Positions 19,087 through 30,743 of a stretch of DNA of 64,000 nucleotides are shown in pieces. The notes under the pieces are model-generated. The model worked only from the letters and a program-made list of their open reading frames with translations. It ran no database searches and was not told the origin of the DNA. Each line of letters opens with the position of its first letter. Positions within the stretch are counted from its first letter, which is position 1. Source of the stretch: an uncultured Eubacteriales bacterium (lineage in GTDB: Bacteria > Bacillota > Clostridia > Oscillospirales > CAG-272); assembly GCA_934467415.1 (NCBI GenBank), contig CAKSLQ010000009.1, positions 45,533 through 109,532 on the forward strand, written 5' to 3'. A program made the position numbers and the translations under genes.

Positions 19087-19115
19087 ATAATACACCATTT
19101 TTCGCCGTTTGTCTA
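19087..19115 (-). promoter_or_regulatory. promoter of the PAP2 gene
   Basis: On the minus strand TAGACA (19110-19115), 17-base spacer, TATTAT (19087-19092), ending about 30 bases before the start. Confidence 0.65.
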
Positions 19116-19152
19116 TATACTATATATAATTATAATATATATATAATTTATG
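19113..19152. other. AT-only stretch between divergent promoters
   Basis: An almost pure A/T run of TATA and ATAT steps, striking in a GC-rich chromosome. It lies between the PAP2 and dnaA promoters. It could be an upstream melting element of a bipartite origin, but I found no consensus DnaA boxes beside it. Confidence 0.5.
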
Positions 19153-19154
19153 AC

Positions 19155-19183
19155 TTGCAAAGAAGACGGATCCATGTTATAAT
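19155..19183 (+). promoter_or_regulatory. dnaA promoter
   Basis: TTGCAA (19155-19160), 17-base spacer, TATAAT (19178-19183). The predicted transcript starts about 30 bases before the CTG start of dnaA. Confidence 0.75.
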
Positions 19184-19220
19184 TTAAACTGTACAATTAT
19201 ACGAAAGGAGGCGCTTTTTT

Positions 19221-20639
19221 CTGAACTCACTTGCAGAACTTGCGTCCGTATGGCAAAACGTCTATGAATCGCTCGGCGAGGTGTTTTCCAACTCGACGCG
19301 GGATCTTTGGTTCGGCTGTATTCAGCTCATTCACCTCTCCGACAAGCTGGCGCTTCTGACGATCCCGGTAGACTTCAAATGCAACATCATCAAAGATAAA
19401 CATATCGATATTCTGAAAGAGCACTTCTACAATTATCTCGGCTTCGAGATTGAGGTGGACATCATCACGCACAAAAAGCTGGATGACGACGCCGCGGCGG
19501 AGCTCCTCTTTGAACAATACATCAAGAAAAAGACGATCACCGAGGAAGAGGAAAAGAAAAAGAGCCTCGAAAACGACATTCGTCTCATTTCCTCCGACCA
19601 GGCGGACAGCGACAACCCGAAAGGGCTTGCCTACTTCACGTTTGAAAACTTCATCGTCGGCGATGCAAACAAGTTTGCGTATGCGGCCTGCTATGCCATC
19701 GCCACGAGCGACGAGGTCAACTACAACCCGCTGTTCATCCACGGCAAGAGCGGCCTCGGCAAGACGCACCTGATGTACGCGATCATCAACCGCCTCTTCA
19801 AGCGCGATCCCAACCTGCGCGTCATCTACATCCGCGGCGAGGAATTTACCAATCACCTGATCGAGGCCATCAAAAACGGCACGACCGAGCAGTTCCGCGA
19901 AAAATACCGCACGGCGGACATTCTGCTTGTCGATGATATTCAGTTCATCGCGGGCAAAAATGCGACGCAGGACGAATTTTTCCACACCTTCAACGTGCTG
20001 TACGAGGCACAGAAGCAGATTATCGTCACCTGCGACCGGCAGATCCGCGAGATGAAGAACCTCGAGGAGCGCATCCGCACCCGGCTCGAATGGGGCATTT
20101 CCGCCGACATTCAGCCGCCGGACACCGAGCTGCGCATGGCCATCATCCGCAAGAAGGCGGAGGAGGTCAAGCTCTCTCTCTCCGAGGACATCGTCGAATA
20201 CCTCGCCGAGCGGCTGCGCGGCAACGTCCGCCGCATCGAGGGCGGCGTCAAGAAGCTGCGCGCCATGCAGTTCTTCGAGGGCAAGAAAATCACGCTTGAC
20301 CTCGCCCGCTCGGCCATCGCGGATTTTGTCCCCGAAGAAGAGCCCGAGCACAACAAGATTGAGAAGACGCTCGACAAGGTCTGCGACCTCTACAACATCT
20401 CGCGCGAGACCATTCTCGGCAAGAAGCGGTCGGCCAACGTCGTGCTTGCGCGGCACACCTGTATGTACATTCTGCGCGAGGGGCTGGAAAAGACCTACGA
20501 GGAGATCGGCGCGGTCTTCTCCTGCGACCACACCACGGTCATGGCGGCCATTCGCAAGATCGAGCGCGAAAAGGAGGAGAAGCCCGCCTTTGCCGAGAAT
20601 GTGGAAAATCTCATCCGGGACATTCGGGAAGATAAATAA
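19221..20639 (+). CDS. dnaA: chromosomal replication initiator DnaA (CTG start)
   Basis: 472 residues from a CTG codon at 19221. This start gives NSLAELASVWQNVYESLGEV before the first conventional start, a GTG at 19281, and that segment is recognisable as the first helix of DnaA domain I. An AAAGGAGG ribosome site (19204-19211) lies 9 bases before the CTG; no such site precedes the GTG. Domain III (AAA+) shows Walker A GKSGLGKTHL and Walker B LLVDDIQFIAGK. Domain IV contains the DNA-binding signature CDHTTVMAAIRKIE. DnaA-ATP binds oriC boxes and opens the duplex. The gene has its own promoter, and a terminator-like hairpin separates it from oriC. Confidence 0.97.
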   Translation: MNSLAELASVWQNVYESLGEVFSNSTRDLWFGCIQLIHLSDKLALLTIPVDFKCNIIKDKHIDILKEHFYNYLGFEIEVDIITHKKLDDDAAAELLFEQYIKKKTITEEEEKKKSLENDIRLISSDQADSDNPKGLAYFTFENFIVGDANKFAYAACYAIATSDEVNYNPLFIHGKSGLGKTHLMYAIINRLFKRDPNLRVIYIRGEEFTNHLIEAIKNGTTEQFREKYRTADILLVDDIQFIAGKNATQDEFFHTFNVLYEAQKQIIVTCDRQIREMKNLEERIRTRLEWGISADIQPPDTELRMAIIRKKAEEVKLSLSEDIVEYLAERLRGNVRRIEGGVKKLRAMQFFEGKKITLDLARSAIADFVPEEEPEHNKIEKTLDKVCDLYNISRETILGKKRSANVVLARHTCMYILREGLEKTYEEIGAVFSCDHTTVMAAIRKIEREKEEKPAFAENVENLIRDIREDK

Positions 20640-20645
20640 AAAATC

Positions 20646-20750
20646 ATTCAAAAACCACAGGTTTTTGAATGGGGCAAGGGCGTTCACTCGCGTGCGCTCA
20701 ATCGCGCCGCCCTTTAAGGAGTAAAAAAGCCGGCACAGCCGTCTTTTTTA
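20646..20750 (+). terminator. two hairpins after dnaA
   Basis: First a perfect stem ATTCAAAAACC/GGTTTTTGAAT (20646-20670) without a T run. Then AAAAAAGcCGGC/GCCGtCTTTTTT (20723-20749), which fits an intrinsic terminator. They suggest that dnaA is not simply co-transcribed with dnaN. Confidence 0.65.
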
Positions 20751-20782
20751 CAAAAATATAATTCATATAGAAATAACCGCAC

Positions 20783-20990
20783 TTTTCCACAAAGTTAGTC
20801 AGAAAAACGGTGTGGAAAACATTGTGGAGAAAAACTCCACATTTCAGTGAAGCGGTTTTGCAGATGTTTTGCAGAATAAAAAATCCCGCGTTTGCCGCAT
20901 TCCGACAGGCGCGCCGGACTTTTCCACAGTTTCCACCGCCTCTACTGCGTCTACTGCTGAAAAAGATATATATTCATTTATGGATTGTAT
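20783..20990. other. oriC: DnaA boxes, DnaA-trios and AT-rich unwinding site
   Basis: Three exact TTTTCCACA boxes (TTWTNCACA type) lie at 20783-20791 (+), 20811-20819 (-) and 20920-20928 (+). A near match, TTCTCCACA, lies at 20823-20831 (-). After the last box come a GC-rich patch (20929-20940), CTACTGCGTCTACTGCTG (about 20942-20959), and AAAAAGATATATATTCATTT. This is the order described for the bacterial basal unwinding system: box, GC cluster, DnaA-trios, AT-rich melting site. The location between dnaA and dnaN is the usual one in Firmicutes. The rest of the gap 20640-21467 holds repeats. Confidence 0.88.
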
Positions 20991-21034
20991 CGGCGGAGAT
21001 GGCCTTCTCAATGGGAAGCCGAAATCCGCACAAA

Positions 21035-21060
21035 CCGTAGGGGCGACCATCGGTCGCCCT
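21035..21060. repeat. C-type palindrome beside oriC
   Basis: GTAGGGGCGACCATCGGTCG then CCC, about 45 bases past the proposed unwinding site. Confidence 0.75.
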
Positions 21061-21081
21061 CAACCGTACCAATCTATCTTT

Positions 21082-21196
21082 GCCTCCCTTGTGCAAAGGG
21101 AGGTGCCGCCGAACGGCGGCGGAGGGATTGTTACAGAGTCAAGGAACAATCCCTCAGTCGGCTAACGCCGACAGCTCCCCTTGCACAGGGGAGCCG
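21082..21196. repeat. A-frame repeat beside oriC
   Basis: CTCCCTTGTGCAAAGGGAG, slot CCGCCGaaCGGCGG, GAGGGATTGTTACAGAGTC...AACAATCCCTC, slot GTCGGCtaaCGCCGAC, CTCCCCTTGCACAGGGGAG. It uses the same two slot sequences as the copy at 18333-18466. Confidence 0.9.
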
Positions 21197-21246
21197 AAAA
21201 TCCACCCAACCGTAGGCGCCGTCTGTCTCCCGCCGCATAAATGAGG

Positions 21247-21401
21247 CAACACCTCATCCGCCGGGACAAGCCCGGCACCTTCCCCCGCTGGGGAAGGCAA
21301 AGAATGAGGGTGACCGTACCGCGTTATCTAAGGCTCCTACAAGGGAAGCCGAAATCACGCACAAACCCGGTAGGGGTCGGCGCCCTCGACGACCCGTCCC
21401 T
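21247..21401. repeat. B-frame right half and C palindrome before dnaN
   Basis: CCTCATCC, slot GCCGGGacaaGCCCGGC, terminal CTTCCCCCGCTGGGGAAGG (21247-21298). This half matches copies at 59379 and 59741 closely. A GGTAGGGGTCGGCGCC C form follows (about 21370-21401). Confidence 0.75.
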
Positions 21402-21467
21402 ACTTCAAAATTTACCTACCCCCCTTTATTTCACTTCTAAATTTATTTTTATCATAGGAGAAACAGC

Positions 21468-22613
21468 ATGAAGATCAGATTTGAAAAAGCAAAGATGCTG
21501 GAGAAGCTGGTGCGCGCGATGGGCGCGGTCTCGTCGAGAAATACGCACCCGTTTACCGAAGGCGTGCTGCTGGAGACGGCGGGCGACCGCCTGAAGCTCT
21601 CGACCTACGATATGGAAAAGAGCGTCCGCGCCTCCATTGAAGCGGAGATTCTGATCGAGGGAGGCTGCGTCATCAATGCGCAGCGTCTGCTCAGCATCGT
21701 GCGCATTCTGCCGGAAAACGAAATCACCATGACGGTGGACGACGAGCTGCTTGTCACGATCCAGAGCGGCCGAAGCTCGTTTTCGCTCCATGCGCTCGCG
21801 GCCAAGGATTTCCCGCAGATGCCGGTCATCGTCGGGCGCGAATCCTTCACGATGGAGCAGTGCGTGCTGAAAAAAATGCTGGCGAAGACCGCGCATTCGA
21901 TCGCGCAGATCGACCAGCGTCCCGTGCTCTGCGGCGCTTTCTTCAAGCTGGAGCCGGACAACATCAAGGTCGTCACCTGCGACAGCTACACGTTGTCGGT
22001 CTGCGACTTCAAGACCCCGGTGCTCAGCATGATCGAAAATCTGGAGCGCACCTCCTTTATCGTGCCGGGCAAGACCGTGGCCGAGCTGTCCAAGATGCTC
22101 TCGGACGAGGAGGGACAGTTCCTCACGATCATGGTCACGGCGAAGAACATCATCTTCAATATGGAAAATCTCGTGTTCTCCTCGCGGCTCGTCGAGGGCG
22201 AATACATTGATTACGACCGCCTGATCCCGAAGGATCAGCCGATCGAGGCGGTGATGGACGCGGCGGCGTTCACCGCTGCGCTCGAGCGCGCGGCGCTCAT
22301 CTCGGAGGAGCGCATCGCCGGCACGGCGAAGAACTATGTCAAGCTGACGCTGAAGGACGGCATCATGCAGGTCTCGTCGAAGAGCGCCAACGGCAACATT
22401 ATCGAGGAAGTCCCGGCCGAAGCGGTCGGCGACGAGATCGTGATCGGCTTCAACTGCCGCTATCTGATCGACACCATGCGCTCGATCGAGAGCGAAAAGG
22501 TGAAGGTCAAGCTCATCACGCCGTTCACCAGCGCGACCTTTGAGCCGGTCGAGACGGAAGAAAAGGACGACAGATACCTCTACATGGTGCTGCCGCTGCG
22601 CATGAAAGAATAA
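21468..22613 (+). CDS. dnaN: DNA polymerase III beta sliding clamp
   Basis: 381 residues, close to the usual 370-380. It opens MKIRFEKAKMLEKLVRAMGA and shows the three-domain clamp layout: domain 1 with SSRNTHPFTEGVLLE, domain 2 with DFPQMP..., and a C-terminal VKVKLITPFTSATFEPVE...YLYMVLPLRM. The final hydrophobic-basic tail matches the typical MPMRL-type end. The homodimer encircles DNA and tethers the polymerase. RBS ATAGGAGA lies 7 bases before the ATG. The stop overlaps recF by one base, so dnaN, recF and remB form one operon. The gene usually found between dnaN and recF (yaaA, an S4-domain protein) is absent. Confidence 0.98.
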   Translation: MKIRFEKAKMLEKLVRAMGAVSSRNTHPFTEGVLLETAGDRLKLSTYDMEKSVRASIEAEILIEGGCVINAQRLLSIVRILPENEITMTVDDELLVTIQSGRSSFSLHALAAKDFPQMPVIVGRESFTMEQCVLKKMLAKTAHSIAQIDQRPVLCGAFFKLEPDNIKVVTCDSYTLSVCDFKTPVLSMIENLERTSFIVPGKTVAELSKMLSDEEGQFLTIMVTAKNIIFNMENLVFSSRLVEGEYIDYDRLIPKDQPIEAVMDAAAFTAALERAALISEERIAGTAKNYVKLTLKDGIMQVSSKSANGNIIEEVPAEAVGDEIVIGFNCRYLIDTMRSIESEKVKVKLITPFTSATFEPVETEEKDDRYLYMVLPLRMKE

Positions 22614-23707
22614 TGATTCTCGAGAGCATCACGCTTGAAAATTTCCGCTCGGCGGAAAACGAGCACATCCGGTTTGACCCCGGCGTCAATCTGCTCTACG
22701 GCAACAACGCGGAGGGAAAGACCAATGTGCTTGAGGCCATCTACTTTTTCGCGCGAGGCAGATCCTTCCGCACGGCGCGGGAGAGCGATCTCGTGCGGTT
22801 CGGCGCGGACGGCTGCGGCATCGGCATTGCATTCACCCGCCGCGGCGAAAAAGAGACCCTGGATTACCGTTATTTCGACGGCACGCGGCGGCGGACGAAA
22901 AACGGTGTGAAAATCACCGCGCGCGAGGCGCTCGGCGTCTTCTGCGCGGTGCTGTTCTGTCCCGATCATCTGGCGCTCATCAAGCGCACGCCCGGCGAGC
23001 GGCGCGAGTTTCTCAACGCGGCCATCGCGCAGATTTCGCCCGCCTATGTGGCGGCGCTCGGGCGGCACAAAAAGCTGCTCGAAAACAAGAATGCGCTGCT
23101 GCGGCGCGAGGACGGCTTCGACCGCGCGCTGATGGAGAGCTACAACGAGGAGCTGGCGGCGGTCTCGGCCGAGATTCTGGTCGCGCGGCGGGCATACCTT
23201 GCAAGGCTTTCCGCAAGCGCCGCGCGCACGGTCGCCGAGATCAGCGGCGGCCGCGAGACCGTCACGACGGAGTACGCCTGCGACATTCCTGCCGAAATAT
23301 CCCGACCCGAGGATGTTATGATGGCATACAGAGACCTCTTCCTCACAAATCTTGCGCGCGAGACGGCGGCGCGGATGACGCTTTTCGGCGTGCAGCGCGA
23401 CGACATTCTGTTTTATGTCAACGGCCGCGAGGCCAGGCAGTTTGCCTCGCAGGGGCAGCAGCGCTCGATTGCGCTGGCGCTCAAGCTGGGAGAGGGCGAG
23501 ATTCTGGCGGCCGAGATCGGCGAGGAGCCGGTGTATCTGCTCGACGACGTGCTCGGCGAGCTGGATGAGGAACGCAAGAGCTACATTCTTTCGCGCACGG
23601 GCGGGCGGCAGTTGATCGTCACCGCCTGCGAAAAAAACGACTATGACGCGCTCGTCGGCGTGAAGAAGATTCGCGTATGCGGCGGGCATTACACGGAGGA
23701 CAGATAG
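22613..23707 (+). CDS. recF: DNA repair ATPase RecF
   Basis: 364 residues. The N-terminus has ITLENFRS and Walker A GNNAEGKTNVLEAIYF. The C-terminal ABC-type signature ASQGQQRSIALALKL and Walker B VYLLDDVLGELD are intact. RecF helps load RecA at single-strand gaps. The ATG shares its A with the TAA of dnaN, implying translational coupling. The next gene (remB) starts directly after the stop. Confidence 0.97.
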   Translation: MILESITLENFRSAENEHIRFDPGVNLLYGNNAEGKTNVLEAIYFFARGRSFRTARESDLVRFGADGCGIGIAFTRRGEKETLDYRYFDGTRRRTKNGVKITAREALGVFCAVLFCPDHLALIKRTPGERREFLNAAIAQISPAYVAALGRHKKLLENKNALLRREDGFDRALMESYNEELAAVSAEILVARRAYLARLSASAARTVAEISGGRETVTTEYACDIPAEISRPEDVMMAYRDLFLTNLARETAARMTLFGVQRDDILFYVNGREARQFASQGQQRSIALALKLGEGEILAAEIGEEPVYLLDDVLGELDEERKSYILSRTGGRQLIVTACEKNDYDALVGVKKIRVCGGHYTEDR

Positions 23708-23965
23708 ATGTACCTGCACGCGGGCAATGATAAGATCATCCGCACGAAAAGCATCATCGGCATTTTCGATATGGACAACGCCACGCGCGGCGCGGATACG
23801 CGGGCATTTCTGCGCGCCGAGCAGAAGTGCGGCAGGCTGGAAAGCTCCAAGGAGGATATCCCGAAGTCGTTTATCCTCTATGAAAAGGACGGCTCATGTA
23901 AGGTCTGCATCTCGCAGCTGTCCACCCTCTCGCTCTGCACCCGCGCAAAGAAAAGCGAGATGTGA
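23708..23965 (+). CDS. remB: RemB/YaaB-like DUF370 protein
   Basis: 85 residues beginning MYLHAGNDKIIRTKSIIGIF, which matches the DUF370 pattern seen in YaaB/RemB (MYIH.G....V....IVGIFD). In Bacillus RemB and its relative RemA affect extracellular-matrix genes; RemA is a DNA-binding regulator. The position between recF and gyrB is the classic one. The segment CKVCISQLSTLSLCTRAKK at the C-terminus is typical in position though richer in Cys. No RBS is seen; its ATG immediately follows the recF stop, consistent with coupling. Confidence 0.88.
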   Translation: MYLHAGNDKIIRTKSIIGIFDMDNATRGADTRAFLRAEQKCGRLESSKEDIPKSFILYEKDGSCKVCISQLSTLSLCTRAKKSEM

Positions 23966-23981
23966 AGTTAGAAAGGGAACG

Positions 23982-24012
23982 CAAGGAGGCTTTTTGAAAA
24001 AAGCCCCCTTGA
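23982..24012 (+). terminator. hairpin after remB
   Basis: CAAGGAGGCTTTTT/AAAAAGCCCCCTTG, 17 bases after the remB stop. It lacks a following T run, so termination is uncertain. The rest of the gap 23966-24561 is repeat DNA plus the gyrB leader. Confidence 0.45.
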
Positions 24013-24071
24013 CCCGCAAAAACGTTTGAAAAAAGTTTCAAAGAAATATAACTCATACGCAATCTAATTTC

Positions 24072-24202
24072 GCCTCCCTTGTGTAAAGGGAGGTGCCGCC
24101 GAACGGCGGCGGAGGGATTGTTACAGAGTAAAAAAGATAGATAAAGCATGGAACAACCCCTCAGGCGCTCCCGCGCCAGCTCCCCTTGCACAGGGGAGAC
24201 GA
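24072..24202. repeat. A-frame repeat
   Basis: CTCCCTTGTGTAAAGGGAG, slot CCGCCGaaCGGCGG, GAGGGATTGTT, long A-rich centre, AACAACCCCTC, slot GGCGCtcccGCGCC, CTCCCCTTGCACAGGGGAG. A C form with GGTAGGGGTCATGGCGCC lies just after it (24219-24246). Confidence 0.88.
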
Positions 24203-24268
24203 AAGTACGCGCAAACCCGGTAGGGGTCATGGCGCCTCGACGACCCGCAATCATACCGTTCTAACATA

Positions 24269-24436
24269 GCCTTCCCCCTTGGGGGAAGGTCCCGCCGTAG
24301 GCGGGGGATGAGGGGTAGCCATTCGTCAGAATGGCGTCTCTACAGTATAGAACGTGACTGTGCAGACGGACGCTTACGCGTCCTACCCCTCATCAGTCAA
24401 CTCCGTTGACAGCTTCCCCCAAGGGGGAAGCCTAAG
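24269..24436. repeat. B-frame repeat with D core
   Basis: Terminal CTTCCCCCTTGGGGGAAGG, slot CCCGCCgtaGGCGGG, GATGAGG. The centre is replaced by a D core: GGTAGCCATTCGTCAGAATGG and GGACGCttaCGCGTCC hairpins bounded by GGGTAG/CTACCC. It closes with CCTCATC, slot GTCAACtccGTTGAC and CTTCCCCCAAGGGGGAAG. Confidence 0.88.
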
Positions 24437-24561
24437 AAGCGCACCGCGTCCCATACAGCTCTCCCCCACCGGGGAAGGCAGAATCGCGCAAACCCTTACA
24501 ATCCCCCACCACGATTATTCTTATATTTTCTATACAACCATTCTCCTGAAAGGAAAACAAC

Positions 24562-26475
<1,914 letters not shown>

Positions 26476-26594
26476 AAAGCGAAGAATTGCATAAGATGTA
26501 AAAATTCTTATCTTTCCTGACCCGTAGGGACAGGCGTCCCCGACTGTCCGGAAGCCCTCCACCAAGGGGGAAGCCTAAGAGACGCACAAATCAT

Positions 26595-26788
26595 GCCTCC
26601 CTTGTGTAAAGGGAGGTGTCATGAGTAGCATGACGGAGGGATTGTTAAATGGCAACGATACAACCCCTCAGGCGCCGCCGGGATGTTTTTCGGTTTCGCT
26701 TGCGAAATCGTCGGTGTTCAGCCGACGAAGAAAAACTCCGCGAGACGCTGCGCGTCTCGGACAGCTCACCCCTTGCACAGGGGAGCCG
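26595..26788. repeat. A-frame repeat with nested slot hairpins
   Basis: CTCCCTTGTGTAAAGGGAG, slot TCATGagtagCATGA, GAGGGATTGTT...ACAACCCCTC. The right slot is expanded to about 90 bases: GTTTTTC...GAAAAAC encloses two further hairpins, GGTTTCGCttGCGAAATC and GTCGGtgttcaGCCGAC, followed by the F hairpin CGAGACGCtGCGTCTCG. It closes with CCCCTTGCACAGGGG. Confidence 0.88.
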
Positions 26789-26810
26789 AAGTCTGCACCA
26801 ACCGTTCCAA

Positions 26811-26949
26811 GCCTTCCCCGTTGGGGAAGGTGTCAACGAAGTTGACGGATGAGGGAATGCAGGCAGCCGGCACAGCACAGTGCGATGCTTTGCTTACATC
26901 AATCCCTCATCAGTCGCCTACGGCGCCAGCTTCCCCCAAGGGAAGCCTA
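26811..26949. repeat. B-frame repeat
   Basis: TTCCCCgttGGGGAA, slot GTCAACgaaGTTGAC, GATGAGGG, standard core in reverse (AATGCAGGCAGCCGGC...), CCCTCATC, slot GTCGCCtacGGCGCC, CTTCCCCCAAGGGAAG. It nearly matches the copy at 30369-30511. Confidence 0.9.
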
Positions 26950-26984
26950 AAAAACGCACTAACCAAAATCTCCCCACATCCGCT

Positions 26985-27116
26985 TTTTCCACTTTTCCAC
27001 CGCGTTTTCCACATTGCATTTCCACCCGAAACCCCCGATTTTACGGCATTTTCCCGCGGTTTCCACCCGAAAAACAAGCACTTTTCCACATTCGTTGTGC
27101 ATAACGTTGTGGAAAA
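26985..27116. promoter_or_regulatory. cluster of DnaA-box-like sites upstream of gyrA
   Basis: Exact TTWTNCACA matches: TTTTCCACA at 27005-27013 (+) and 27082-27090 (+), TTATGCACA at 27096-27104 (-) and TTTTCCACA at 27108-27116 (-). Near matches TTTTCCACT and TTTTCCACC lie at 26985-27001, and TTTCCACCC occurs twice more. The cluster ends 24 bases before the gyrA start, so it could regulate gyrA or act as a DnaA reservoir. Binding is inferred from sequence only. Confidence 0.6.
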
Positions 27117-27140
27117 GCACCGAAAAAGGATTTATACAAC

Positions 27141-29694
<2,554 letters not shown>

Positions 29695-29708
<14 letters not shown>

Positions 29709-30294
29709 GACCGCCGCGGCGGCGCTTCTGCTGCTTGCACTGCTCTGCGCGCTCACATCCTGCGGCGGCCCGCGCCGCATTTACAAAAGCGACGTTGCCG
29801 AATGCCTGCCGGAGCTTGTCGGGCAGTCCAAGGTGCTCAACGAGATTTACTTCGGCGACGGCTTTCCGCCGCGCGGCGACGCAGAGCTGCCCGGCAACGG
29901 CTATTACTACGTGGACGGCGAGGTCTACGGGTTTGCTTCGATCGAGCAGATCAAGGAGGCGACCGAGCAGGTGTTCACGCCGGAGTACAGCGCGATCCTG
30001 TATGCGGCCGCGTTTGACGGCGTGGTCGGCGGGGACGGCGCGGTCAGTCTGCCGCGCTACGCCGAGGGTGAGCTCGGGCTGATGCAGCACATGGGGGCGA
30101 CGGTCTATGACCTCGCCGACCGCAGCTATGATTTTGAGACGCTCAAGCTGAAAAAGACGGGCAGAAACCGCGTCACGGTCAGCGTCGATACGATGGACGA
30201 GCACGGAAACGCCGCCACGGTGGAGCTGATCGTCGTCCGCACCGTCGATGAGGAAGGGAACGTGCATTACCGCCTCGACAGCCCGACGTATTGA
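29695..30294 (+). CDS. putative lipoprotein overlapping gyrA
   Basis: 199 residues from the ATG at 29695, inside the last codons of gyrA; GAGGA lies about 8 bases ahead. An N-terminal signal (MKRFKTAAAALLLLALLCAL, then TSCGG) ends in a lipobox-like TSC, so the mature protein is probably lipid-anchored outside the membrane. The rest (about 25-199) is acidic with GNGYYYVDGEVYGF and a beta-rich end; I do not recognise it. The overlap implies translational coupling with gyrA, an odd partner for a lipoprotein. An alternative upstream ATG (29674) would only add seven residues. Confidence 0.8.
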
Positions 30295-30321
30295 GAAAGG
30301 GAAAGATGCATCTCTAATAAA

Positions 30322-30511
30322 GCCTTCCCCCTTGGGGGAAGCCTAAGACGGTGCACAAACTATCCCAAGCCTTCCCCGTTGGGGAAGGTGTCACGGCTCG
30401 CCGTGACGGATGAGGGCATGCAGGCAGCCGGCACAGCACAGTGCGATGTTCTGCTTTCATCAATCCCTCATCAGTCGCCTACGGCGACAGCTTCCCCCAA
30501 GGGAAGCCTAA
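30322..30511. repeat. B terminal hairpin plus full B-frame repeat
   Basis: Lone hairpin CTTCCCCCTTGGGGGAAG (30322-30344), then a full B-frame (30369-30511) with slots GTCACGgctCGCCGTGAC and GTCGCCtacGGCGAC. Confidence 0.85.
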
Positions 30512-30571
30512 GATACGCACAAACCCGTAGGGCGGGGGCTCGCTCCCGCCGCACCCGTGCGCATTCTAACC

Positions 30572-30713
30572 AAGCCTCCTCCTGACGGGGGAGGTGCCGC
30601 CGAACGGCGGCGGAGGGCGAGATATCGCATAGAGAAAACAGCGCACAAATATTGCTGCGCGTTTTCTCTCCCTCAGTCAACTTCGTTGACAGCTCCCTCG
30701 TCAGAGGGAGCCA
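30572..30713. repeat. A-frame variant with TCCTGAC ends
   Basis: Terminal hairpin CTCCTCCTGACGGGGGAG and slot CCGCCGaaCGGCGG. A core of GAGGGCGAGATATCGC...GAAAACAGCGC...GCGCGTTTTC...CCCTC forms its own hairpin. Slot GTCAACttcGTTGAC and terminal CTCCCTCGTCAGAGGGAG close it. Same architecture as the A-frame with a different core. It fills the DNA directly before recA. Confidence 0.8.
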
Positions 30714-30743
30714 AAAAATGATTCCATTTTTACGGAGGCACAT

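Noticed and set aside
19281..20639. dnaA starting at the GTG at 19281
   Set aside because: No ribosome site precedes it and it would remove the first helix of domain I; the CTG at 19221 explains both.
30295..30743. LexA/DinR box upstream of recA
   Set aside because: I looked for GAAC-N4-GTTC-type palindromes. Only repeat-slot palindromes such as CCGCCGAACGGCGG are present, and they do not fit.
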